Assembly (NCBI RefSeq): GCF_020150815.1
Contig: NZ_CP083723.1
Span: 2,480,001-2,544,000, forward strand
DNA length: 64,000 nucleotides
Direction of reading: 5' to 3'
From: Haloprofundus salilacus
GTDB lineage: Archaea > Halobacteriota > Halobacteria > Halobacteriales > Haloferacaceae
A program made the translations under genes and the position numbers. The notes beneath the pieces were generated by a model. That model saw nothing but the letters and a program-made list of their open reading frames with translations. It was not told the DNA's origin and searched no databases. Positions 45,230 to 53,093 of this stretch are shown here, in pieces (position 1 is the first letter of the stretch; each line of letters opens with the position of its first letter).

Positions 45230-46198
45230 ATGGCCTACTACGTGGGCGTCGACCTCGGCGCGACGAACGTCCGAGCGGTCGTCGCCGACGACGACGGAAC
45301 CATCATCGGAAACACGAAACACGGGACGCCGCGCGGCCCGACCGGTATCGCTGTCACCGAGGAGGTGCTGAACGTCGTTCGCGAGGCCTGCAGCGAGGCG
45401 GGCGTCGATCCGACGGACGCCGTCGCCGCGGGTATCGGTTCTATTGGGCCGCTGGACCTCGCCGAGGGCGCGATAGAGCAACCGGCGAACCTCCCCAACA
45501 CCATCGACCGCATCCCGCTCACCGGTCCGCTGTCGAAACTACTGGAGACTGACGAGATCCACCTCCACAACGACACGAACGCGGGCGTCATCGGCGAGCG
45601 GTTCTACTCCGACCGCAACCCCGACGACATGGTGTATCTCACCATCTCCTCGGGTATCGGCGCGGGCGTCTGCGTCGACGGCGAGGTGCTCAGCGGGTGG
45701 GACGGCAACGCGGGCGAAGTCGGCCACATGACCATCGACCCGCACGGTTTCCGCACCTGTGGTTGCGGACACGACGGTCACTGGGAGGCGTACTGTTCGG
45801 GGAACAACATCCCGCGCTACGCCGAGGAACTCCACGCGGAGGACCCCGTCGACACCGTCCTTCCCGTCGAAGATCCCGACTTCTCCGCTATCGACGTGTT
45901 CGAACACGCCGGCGAGGACGAGTTCGCCGACTACGTCATCGACCAGGTCGGCCACTGGAACGCGATGGGCGTCGCCAACACCATCCACGCGTTCGCGCCG
46001 CTTATCGTCTTCATCGGCGGCGCGGTGGCGCTGAACAACCCCGACGCGATTCTCGAACCCATCCGCCGGAAGATGGACGAGATGGTGTTTATCAACGTCC
46101 CCGACATCCAACTGACGACGCTCGGCGACGACGTCGTCGTCCGTGGCGCGCTCGCCAGCGCGATGACCGGCGGGACGGGCGACCGGACTCGTATGTAG
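45230..46198 (+). CDS. ROK-family sugar kinase (glucokinase-like) with a Cys-to-His change
   Basis: 322 residues from the ATG giving MAYYVGVDLG. ATP motif G-V-D-L-G-A-T-N-V near residue 6, N-D-T-N-A near 114, G-I-G-A-G near 142, and G-E-V-G-H with His166. The zinc motif normally CxCGxxGCxE reads C177-G-C179-G-H-D-G-H184-W-E186, so His184 replaces the third Cys; Cys189 follows nearby. Haloarchaeal glucokinases of the ROK type phosphorylate glucose; other sugars are possible. The stop codon lies inside the first unit of a 58-bp tandem repeat. Confidence 0.9.
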   Translation: MAYYVGVDLGATNVRAVVADDDGTIIGNTKHGTPRGPTGIAVTEEVLNVVREACSEAGVDPTDAVAAGIGSIGPLDLAEGAIEQPANLPNTIDRIPLTGPLSKLLETDEIHLHNDTNAGVIGERFYSDRNPDDMVYLTISSGIGAGVCVDGEVLSGWDGNAGEVGHMTIDPHGFRTCGCGHDGHWEAYCSGNNIPRYAEELHAEDPVDTVLPVEDPDFSAIDVFEHAGEDEFADYVIDQVGHWNAMGVANTIHAFAPLIVFIGGAVALNNPDAILEPIRRKMDEMVFINVPDIQLTTLGDDVVVRGALASAMTGGTGDRTRM

Positions 46199-46302
46199 GG
46201 CGAGTCCCTTCGTCCGTCGCGGCGTAGGGGGGACGGGCGACCGGACTCGTATGTAGGGCGAGTCCCTTCGTCCGTCGCGGCGTAGGGGGGACGGGCGACC
46301 GG
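46172..46302. repeat. 58-bp tandem repeat across the end of the ROK gene
   Basis: A 58-base unit beginning GGGACGGGCGACCGGACTCG is present at 46172 and again at 46230, followed by a partial third copy of about 15 bases from 46288. The first copy contains the last eight codons and the stop of the ROK gene; the second copy is noncoding. Copies 1 and 2 appear identical, so the duplication is recent or maintained. Confidence 0.93.
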
Positions 46303-46368
46303 GTGCGGCTGTAACCCCCCCGAGCTATCAGTCGCGCTGTTTATTCACCTGCGCGCCGAGAACCACCC

Positions 46369-47865
46369 ATGCGCAGACGTGACGTACTGCGCGGGAGTGC
46401 CGCCGCGCTCGGACTGTCGACAGCGGTGCCCCTGACGACCAGCCGAGTCGCCGCCCACCCGGGACCGTACCGACCGTACGGGTTCGTCGACGTAGCGGGG
46501 GCGAAGGAAGCCGTCGTCGCCGACGACGAACGGGCCGTGTTCGTCGCTGCGAGTAGCGGCTACGCCGTCGTCGACGTGTCGGTCGCCGACCGGCCCGAAG
46601 TGGTCGCCGAACGGCGGCAACTCCTCTCGGAACAGGAGAACGGTCCGCTGCGCCAGATATACGACGTGAAGCTCAACGACGCCGGTGAGCGACTGCTCGT
46701 CGTCGGTCCCGCCAACGGCGTTCCGGGTGCGCTCTCGGGAATGCTCGTCGAGGACGTGTCGGACCCGCAGAATCCGGAGACGCTGGCGTTCTTCGAGACC
46801 GACTACCCAATTCACAACTGCTATCTCGACGGCAGCTACGCCTACCTGTCGGGTAACGAGTACGACCGAAACCCGCTCGTCGTCGTCGACCTGCGACGCG
46901 ACGACCCCGAGGAGGTCGCCCGCTGGTCGCTACTGGACGAAGACCCCGCGTGGGGCGACCTCGCGGCGGGCCGCCGAACCGTTCACGACGTGTGGGTGCA
47001 GGACGACGTCGCCTACCTCGCCCACTGGGACGCCGGGACGTGGATGCTCGACGTTTCGGACCCGACGGACCCGCAAACGATCGGCCGCCTCGGCAGTCCC
47101 TCGCCGTCGGAACTCGTCGCCTCCGACGGCCAGACGCCCCGGCGAGAGTCGGCCCTTCCGCCGGGCAACGACCACTACGTGGCGACGAACGAGGAGGGGA
47201 CGCTGCTCGGTGTCGGCAAGGAGTCGTGGGCCGTGCGCGCGAGCAACGGCGAACTGGTCGGCGGTCCGAGCGGCGTCGAACTGTGGGACGTCTCCGACCG
47301 AACGGCCCCCCGAAAGCTGTCGACCATCGAACCGCCGCCGACCCCGGACCCGACGTACGGCGGCGTCTGGACCACCTCACACAACTTCGAGCTTCGGAAC
47401 GGGCGACTGTACACTTCGTGGTATCAGGGCGGCGTCAAGCGCCACGACGTCTCCGACCCGTCGAACCCGCAGGAACTCGCGTGGTGGCGCGACCCCACCA
47501 AGGCGAGTTTCTGGACCGCCCGCCTCGCCGTGCCCGGTGAGACGTTCGTCGCCAGTAGCATGGGAACCGACGACGCCCCGGGGCGACTGTACGTCTTCCC
47601 CGACCACGCGGGCCAGCAGACGAACCCGCCGTCGCTCGAGTCCGAGGGCGAGAGCGAGGCGGACGTGCTGACGCCGACGGCGGCACCCGATTCGGGAGAC
47701 GGCGGTACCGCCTCTGCGACGGAGACGAGCGGCACCGGCGGCGACGCCGACGATTCGTCAGCCATCGTCGTACCCGGTTTCGGCGTCGGGAGCGCAGTGA
47801 CGGCGCTCGGCGTCGGCGCGTGGTGGTCGAAACGGCGACGAGAGCGGTGCGAACGAAGCGACTGA
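46369..47865 (+). CDS. Tat-exported LVIVD-repeat protein with PGF-CTERM-like anchor
   Basis: 498 residues. The twin-arginine signal R-R-R-D-V-L-R-G-S-A-A is at the very start. The mature protein carries beta-propeller repeats of the LVIVD type, seen as V-V-D-V-S, V-E-D-V-S-D-P-Q-N-P, L-D-V-S-D-P-T-D-P, W-D-V-S-D-R-T-A-P and H-D-V-S-D-P-S-N-P. A Ser/Thr/Gly-rich linker precedes V-P-G-F-G-V-G-S-A-V-T-A and an Arg-rich end: a PGF-CTERM-like signal that an archaeosortase would cut and link to lipid. It is thus a likely surface-anchored propeller; its ligand is unknown. Confidence 0.87.
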   Translation: MRRRDVLRGSAAALGLSTAVPLTTSRVAAHPGPYRPYGFVDVAGAKEAVVADDERAVFVAASSGYAVVDVSVADRPEVVAERRQLLSEQENGPLRQIYDVKLNDAGERLLVVGPANGVPGALSGMLVEDVSDPQNPETLAFFETDYPIHNCYLDGSYAYLSGNEYDRNPLVVVDLRRDDPEEVARWSLLDEDPAWGDLAAGRRTVHDVWVQDDVAYLAHWDAGTWMLDVSDPTDPQTIGRLGSPSPSELVASDGQTPRRESALPPGNDHYVATNEEGTLLGVGKESWAVRASNGELVGGPSGVELWDVSDRTAPRKLSTIEPPPTPDPTYGGVWTTSHNFELRNGRLYTSWYQGGVKRHDVSDPSNPQELAWWRDPTKASFWTARLAVPGETFVASSMGTDDAPGRLYVFPDHAGQQTNPPSLESEGESEADVLTPTAAPDSGDGGTASATETSGTGGDADDSSAIVVPGFGVGSAVTALGVGAWWSKRRRERCERSD

Positions 47866-47911
47866 CCGACCGACTACGAGAAACGAGAAATCGGCGGGAA
47901 CGCGAGGGCGA

Positions 47912-48991
47912 TCAGTCGGCGGCCGTCACGTCGGTGTCGGCTTTTTTGTCGGTCGGGTCGCGCATCTCGCCCATCACCTCTTCGAGGGCGTCGGTCGCGG
48001 TGAGAAGCCCGACGACCTCGCCGTCGTCTTCGACGAGCGCGAGTTCCTGTGCCTCCTCCTGAAATCGGTCGATCGCCTCGCTCACCGTCGTCTCCGCGTC
48101 GAGCGTCAACGACGGCGCAGCGATATCCTCGAACGTCATCTCCCCGGAGGAGAGATCGTCGTAGGCGTTGACCACCGTCGGCGCGTAGACGATACCGCGG
48201 AAGTCCGACAGCGAGTCGCCGACGAGCGGGAACCGCGTGTGCGGGTTCGCCTCGACGACTGCCAGGTTCTCCTCGACGGAATGCTCCGTCGACAGCACCG
48301 CCACGTCGTCACTGTCAACCATCACCTCCGAAATCGACTGTTCGCCGACTTCGAGCGCGTTCATCACTTCGTCACGGCGCTCCTCGGAGAGGTCTCCCGC
48401 TTCGAGAATCGACGCCATCTGTCGGCGGAGGTCGGCGCGGTTCTCGACGCTGTCCTCCTCGGCTTCGGTCCACGAGCGGGTGAGTTCGACGCCGAACAGC
48501 CGGAGCGTCCACTTGGCGACGCCGTCGCCGAGTTTGATGATCGGGTAGATGGACATCGCGAAGTAGTACAGCGGCGTCGCGCCGTACTTGCAGACCCACT
48601 TGCTCCGCTCGACACCGAGATACGTCGGCGTCTGCTCGCCGTGGGTGAGGTGGACGAGGTTGATGATAAGGAACGCGAGAATCGCGCCCGTCCCTATCGA
48701 CGCGAAGAACGTCCCTTCCAGCACCGGTTCGAAGATGGCCGCCAGCGCCGGTTCGGCGACGATACCGACGGCGATACTCGACGCCGTGATACCGACCTGA
48801 CAGCTCGTAAGATAGATTTCGAGGCGGTCGGTCATCTCCCACGCTCGTTCGAGCGCCTTCGAACCTTGGAACTCGGACTCGGGGAACTGCCGGACTCGCG
48901 TGAGCGCGAACTCTATCGCGACGAAGAAGCCGTTCGCCAGAATGAGCAGGAGTCCGGCAAGTAACCGGAGTGCGACAACAGGAGCTTCCAT
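47912..48991 (-). CDS. CNNM/HlyC-type transporter with CBS domains
   Basis: 359 residues from ATG 48991 (MEAPVVALRL); upstream frame is unlikely coding. The DUF21/CNNM membrane domain (~5-150) includes A-I-E-F-A-L-T-R-V-R and S-C-Q-V-G-I-T-A-S-S-I-A-V-G, four hydrophobic stretches. A CBS pair follows (~195-345) starting I-S-E-V-M-V-D-S-D-D-V and H-T-R-F-P-L-V. Related proteins export Mg2+ or Co2+, or regulate it. The CorC-like C-terminal domain is missing. Confidence 0.9.
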   Translation of the reverse strand: MEAPVVALRLLAGLLLILANGFFVAIEFALTRVRQFPESEFQGSKALERAWEMTDRLEIYLTSCQVGITASSIAVGIVAEPALAAIFEPVLEGTFFASIGTGAILAFLIINLVHLTHGEQTPTYLGVERSKWVCKYGATPLYYFAMSIYPIIKLGDGVAKWTLRLFGVELTRSWTEAEEDSVENRADLRRQMASILEAGDLSEERRDEVMNALEVGEQSISEVMVDSDDVAVLSTEHSVEENLAVVEANPHTRFPLVGDSLSDFRGIVYAPTVVNAYDDLSSGEMTFEDIAAPSLTLDAETTVSEAIDRFQEEAQELALVEDDGEVVGLLTATDALEEVMGEMRDPTDKKADTDVTAAD

Positions 48992-49122
48992 GTACCCGTA
49001 CTGTTCGTGGTACAGGGACAAAACAGGCGGGGACGGTACGCGGGCGGTAACGACGCTCGCATCGCACCGTACGCTCGCCGCGAACCACAACATACGCATA
49101 GCTGGGGACCCAAGTGTCGTCA

Positions 49123-49449
49123 ATGAGCGACGACACTCTCAAGGAGCAAATCGAGAACTGGATGGTCGGCCAGATGCCCATCATCCAAATGCACGGCGGG
49201 ACGAGCGTCGTGCGCGAGGCAAACTCGGAGACCGGCGAAGTCGTCGTCGAACTCGGCGGCACCTGTTCCGGGTGCGGCATCAGCAACGTCACCGCGACCA
49301 ACATCAAAGCCGACCTCATCCGCGACTTCGAGGACGTCCGCGACGTGACGGTTAAGGTCCCGAGCACCGGCGACCAGGGCAGCAGCACAGTCGAAGGCGG
49401 TCGCGGCGGGGAACTGCAGTTCTCCAACGAGTCCGCCGAGCACTTCTGA
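49123..49449 (+). CDS. NifU-like Fe-S cluster scaffold protein
   Basis: 108 residues from the ATG giving [13 protein letters not shown] NifU C-terminal-type domain: [13 protein letters not shown] at ~45-57, with the CxxC pair that binds a [4Fe-4S] cluster. Small stand-alone versions act as scaffold or carrier in Fe-S maturation. Divergent from the CNNM-type gene; a TATA-like ACATACGCATA sits about 25-33 bases upstream. A YgfZ-like gene elsewhere in the window also points to Fe-S maintenance. Confidence 0.9.
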   Translation: MSDDTLKEQIENWMVGQMPIIQMHGGTSVVREANSETGEVVVELGGTCSGCGISNVTATNIKADLIRDFEDVRDVTVKVPSTGDQGSSTVEGGRGGELQFSNESAEHF

Positions 49450-49648
49450 AACGACCGGAGCACCCGCCGCTCACAGCGCCCATCCGTCGCCGGACCGTCC
49501 GCTCTCCGCCTTTTTGAACAATAACGTGACCAACCGACCGTATGCGCTGACCGCCACGCGAAAACGGAGCACCGCTTCGTATCCGGAAACGTTCCGCCCG
49601 AGGACGCTTCATCCCTCGACGCTCCGTCTGTTCGCCAGTTTTCATTTT

Positions 49649-51043
49649 TCAGAGCGCCCGCTCCAACGAGGAGGCGACCTGGCGCGTTTTCTCGGCCAGT
49701 TCCTCGGAGACGTGGCCCGCTTCGACCGCCGCGTCAAGTTCGTCGTCGTCGACGCGCTCGACGCGTCCGTTCGGATGCTTCACTACGTCGACGTGCAGGT
49801 CGACGTAGCGAATCTCGTCGGGGAAACACTCGACCGGCGTGCAGACGTTGACGTACGTCCCTTTCCGCTCGCCGTCGGCACCCCGGTAGACCGTCGGATA
49901 CCACCAGCGGCCCTCGCGGAACTTCGTGAGCGCCGTGTCGCCCGCCTCGCGACGCGTCCCGAGCGCGTCGTACCGACCGCCGCCGGAGATCGTCCGTTCG
50001 ACCGCGACCGTGCCTTCGTCGTCGCGCTCGACGACTTCGCCCGAGCCGAGGGTGATGAGCCGACCATCCGGTTTGCCGTGGCCGATGCTGACGGAGTCGC
50101 CTTCGACGGGGCCGAACTGGTCGGCGACGACGCCGAACGGGAACTCTCCTTCCCGGAACTCGCAGAGCGCTTCCGCAAGGTCGACGCCCGCGCTCGCCGC
50201 ATTAGCGGCGGCTTTCGTCCGGTGGTGGCCGGGCATCGTCGTCGACACCTTGCGGCGCAGGTCGTCAAGCGCGAAGCGCGACTCGCGGCCGAACCACACC
50301 CACGCCCCGGCGACGGGAGCGACGACGCCGGGGTCGCCGATTGGGTCGTCGAGCGTCGCGTCCAGCGCCCGAGCGCGCTTGCTCGCGCCGTCGAGCGCCT
50401 CGTGCAGCGCGGTCATGTCCGCCTCCGTCGCGCTGTGTCTCCAGCGGATGCCCCACCCCTCGGGGACGTCAGGGTCCAGCAGATCCGTCATCCCGGCGAG
50501 TTCCCGACCGGCCGCGTCGTCGTGCGTCGCCACCGTCGTCCCCTCCTGACCGGGGACGAGCGTCACGAGACCGTCGTGTGCGCGGAGTTCGGTGTCCAAG
50601 CGCGGTCGGTCGTCGTCCCACGGCGGCGTCGACGATGTCACTTGCACGCGGACCGTGTCGCCGTTTTCGACGCGGTCGTCGGCGTTGCGATACGGCAGGT
50701 AGCCGTCCGTCTCGCCGAGGTCGACGACGGCGCCGCCGCCGAGCGTGTCGGTCACCCGTCCGTCGAACACCGCCCCCTCGGGCGCAGGGTCGGTCCACGC
50801 GAAAGCGTCGACGGCGACCGCTCGGAGTCGGGCGCAGGCGCGTTCGACGGCCGCCTCGTCGCCGGAGACGCCGACGCCCTGACGGTCGTCGGTGGTCGCG
50901 ACGGCCACGTCGTGCGTCTCGGCTTCGAAATCGGCGTCGAAGCGCCGCTGGATGGGCGGCGACGCCTGCACTACGTCGTCGCCCGCGTCGAGAAAGAGGC
51001 GGGTCAACGCTGTCGTGTAGATACCGCGAACGCGGACGTTCAT
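49649..51043 (-). CDS. FAU-1 family RNA-binding protein/ribonuclease
   Basis: 464 residues from ATG 51043 (MNVRVRGIYTTA). The first ~90 residues and an S1-like segment (G-A-V-F-D-G-R-V-T-D-T-L-G-G-G-A-V-V near 95) are followed by a central region with W-V-W-F-G and R-R-K-V-S-T-T-M-P-G-H-H, and a C-terminal DUF402 domain with G-T-Y-V-N-V-C-T-P-V-E and R-Y-V-D-L-H-V-D-V. FAU-1 was described as an AU-rich RNA-binding protein with RNase E/G-like features. It overlaps the upstream small gene by ATGA, so they are coupled. Confidence 0.88.
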   Translation of the reverse strand: MNVRVRGIYTTALTRLFLDAGDDVVQASPPIQRRFDADFEAETHDVAVATTDDRQGVGVSGDEAAVERACARLRAVAVDAFAWTDPAPEGAVFDGRVTDTLGGGAVVDLGETDGYLPYRNADDRVENGDTVRVQVTSSTPPWDDDRPRLDTELRAHDGLVTLVPGQEGTTVATHDDAAGRELAGMTDLLDPDVPEGWGIRWRHSATEADMTALHEALDGASKRARALDATLDDPIGDPGVVAPVAGAWVWFGRESRFALDDLRRKVSTTMPGHHRTKAAANAASAGVDLAEALCEFREGEFPFGVVADQFGPVEGDSVSIGHGKPDGRLITLGSGEVVERDDEGTVAVERTISGGGRYDALGTRREAGDTALTKFREGRWWYPTVYRGADGERKGTYVNVCTPVECFPDEIRYVDLHVDVVKHPNGRVERVDDDELDAAVEAGHVSEELAEKTRQVASSLERAL

Positions 51044-51411
51044 AGCGCGTCGGCGTCGCGGGCGAACCGCACTCGGTCGTGGACCGTGGGACCGAACGTC
51101 AGTTCGACGACCTCCTCGGAGAGGACGCGACCGCCTTCGATGGGGACGCCCCACGAGTCGAACTGGAGGTAGCCGCGCATGCTCGCGCCGTGGGTGTAGA
51201 GATCCACGTGGTCGACGATGTGCTGCTGAATCTCGTCGCTGCTGTGGGCCAGTTCCATGTCGGAGTAGATTGTCTCGCTGTCGAAGAACGTCGCCAGCGC
51301 GTCGGCGTCCGCCGCGACCGCCTCCGCAACGAGGTCCGACGCCTCCCGAATCTGCTCGCCGTCGAGACCGACCTCCCGGAGCGCCGCCTGCGTGCGCGAG
51401 TCGAAGTGCAT
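51040..51411 (-). CDS. Conserved protein coupled to FAU-1
   Basis: 123 residues starting MHFDSRTQAALREV. Cytosolic, alpha/beta; F-F-D-S-E-T-I-Y-S-D-M-E near 42, then H-S-S-D-E-I-Q-Q-H-I-V-D-H-V-D and Y-L-Q-F-D-S-W-G-V-P-I-E-G-G-R. I recall a DUF7532-like haloarchaeal family but cannot be sure. Its TGA overlaps the FAU-1 ATG, which suggests a function linked with RNA processing. Function unknown. Confidence 0.72.
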   Translation of the reverse strand: MHFDSRTQAALREVGLDGEQIREASDLVAEAVAADADALATFFDSETIYSDMELAHSSDEIQQHIVDHVDLYTHGASMRGYLQFDSWGVPIEGGRVLSEEVVELTFGPTVHDRVRFARDADAL

Positions 51412-51530
51412 ACCGGACGTTTGGCGGGAGGGGTTTTCAGCGTATCTCGTTGGCGGCCCAGTCCAGTGAAAAAGTCACGACCGATGCGAAGAGGCCCAAG
51501 AGATTAGATGGTTCCGAGAGATATACCGCT

Positions 51531-52547
51531 ATGACGAACGAACGGGACCCGATCGAACAAGCGTCGGCAGGGTCGCTCGATCTGTACGACGTGTCGACGT
51601 GGGAGGAACGGAGCTCCCTCGACGGCTTGTCGGTTTTCCTCTGGAAACTGATGACGGCGGTGTTCCGCTTCGTCATCGTCCTCGTCGCGTTGTTGTTGCT
51701 CATCGCCATCGGCGGACTCACGATGATCTCGACCCCCGAAGTGGGGATGCTCACGGTGCTGTCGGTGATTCCCGCGCTCGGACTGGCGGGCTACGTGTAC
51801 TACTCGGACGTGACCAGCAGCGAACCGCTGTCGCTGCTCATCGCGACGTTTCTGCTCGGCGTCCTCACGGCGAACTTCGCGGCGCTCCTCAACAGCGCCT
51901 TCCAGCAGTACTTCCAGATTATCCCTGTTCTCGGGATGGTGTTCTTCTACTACATAATCGTCGGTCCGGTCGAGGAGACTGTGAAACTGCTCGCGGTCCG
52001 CCTGTACGCCTACCGAAGCGACCGATTCGACGCCGTCATCGACGGCGCGGTGTACGGCGCGATGGCCGGTCTCGGCTTCGCGACCATCGAGAACGCGCTG
52101 TACATCACGCAGGGAGTCGAACTCACCCGGTTGGATTTCGGACTCGAACTCATCGGCGTCGGCGGCGAGATAACGGCGGTTCGAGCGCTCGCCGGACCCG
52201 GGCACGTCATCTACTCGGCGTTCGCGGGCTACTATCTAGGTCTCGCGAAGTTTAACCGTGAGAACAGCGGTCCCATCGTCATCAAAGGATTGCTCATCGC
52301 GGCGTTCATCCACGCGACGTACAACACCACCGTCGGTCTCGGGTCGGGCCTCATCTGGCTCGCTCTACAGACGGTGGTGCCGTTCAGCGTTCCACAGCTC
52401 GTCGCCTACCTCTGCTACGTCATCCTCTACGACGGCTTCTTCGGCTACCTGCTTTACCGGAAGATCAAACGCTACCGCAACACCTACTGGGCGGTTCACG
52501 ACGACAAAACCGTCCGCGACGAGAGCGTCCTCGAGGAGTCGACGTAA
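51531..52547 (+). CDS. PrsW-family intramembrane metalloprotease
   Basis: 338 residues from the ATG giving MTNERDPIEQAS. About eight hydrophobic segments after an acidic 45-residue N-terminus. The PrsW fingerprints are complete: P-V-E-E-T-V-K (~145), F-A-T-I-E-N-A-L-Y (~180), G-P-G-H-V-I-Y (~222) and F-I-H-A-T-Y-N (~261), with Glu and His residues expected to bind zinc. Bacterial PrsW cleaves an anti-sigma factor; archaea lack that pathway, so the substrate here is unknown. Monocistronic. Confidence 0.92.
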   Translation: MTNERDPIEQASAGSLDLYDVSTWEERSSLDGLSVFLWKLMTAVFRFVIVLVALLLLIAIGGLTMISTPEVGMLTVLSVIPALGLAGYVYYSDVTSSEPLSLLIATFLLGVLTANFAALLNSAFQQYFQIIPVLGMVFFYYIIVGPVEETVKLLAVRLYAYRSDRFDAVIDGAVYGAMAGLGFATIENALYITQGVELTRLDFGLELIGVGGEITAVRALAGPGHVIYSAFAGYYLGLAKFNRENSGPIVIKGLLIAAFIHATYNTTVGLGSGLIWLALQTVVPFSVPQLVAYLCYVILYDGFFGYLLYRKIKRYRNTYWAVHDDKTVRDESVLEEST

Positions 52548-52650
52548 TCGGCGCTATCGGGGTGACACAGCCCATCTTCCGCCCGAAGTCGCCAGTTCCG
52601 TCGGACGTGGCCCAAAAGAATATGTACTGTCATGACATAGCACGACCCGT

Positions 52651-52827
52651 ATGGCATCCGCACCCAGCGACGACCTGTTCGACCAGTTTTTGGCTGACCG
52701 TGGTCACGAGACGGAACCGCAGCGCTGGGATCGATCCTATAACAAGAAACAGTGTCCCGACTGCGGGGCGCTACACGACGACGACGCGATAACGTGTACC
52801 GTCTGCGGGTGGGACCCGTACGCCTAA
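52651..52827 (+). CDS. HVO_0416-type small zinc-finger protein
   Basis: 58 residues, starting MASAPSDDLFDQF. Two CxxC pairs: C-P-D-C near residue 36 and C-T-V-C near 50, with a C-terminal G-W-D-P. This corresponds to the small haloarchaeal zinc-finger family first labelled HVO_0416. A TATA-like GAATATGTA lies about 25-35 bases upstream of the ATG. Many such micro-proteins exist in haloarchaea and some affect stress or biofilm behaviour, but no role is assigned here. T-rich sequence at 52832-52849 follows the stop and probably ends the transcript. Confidence 0.87.
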   Translation: MASAPSDDLFDQFLADRGHETEPQRWDRSYNKKQCPDCGALHDDDAITCTVCGWDPYA

Positions 52828-53093
52828 GTTCGTTCCCTCTCGTTTTTCGTGGGATGTCGACTCCCGCCAGCGTGCAGAGCGGAGCGGTCGTCGCGTTTTC
52901 GTCACCGCGACGAACGCCAACCGAGCGGCGGACGACACGGAGACCTTCGCGAGCGCATCGGACCCCCGTTCGGTTCGAGTTCGACGCGCCGAGCGTCGCG
53001 TCCGAGGTGCGCGTCTTCTCTCTCCGCTGAGCGCGTTCACGCCGCCGAAACAAGCCACGTGGTTTATCACACCGTAGGGCGTGAACCGGGATA

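Noticed and set aside
46172-46302. CRISPR-like array
   Set aside because: Units are directly contiguous 58-bp tandem copies with no variable spacers and no cas genes near.
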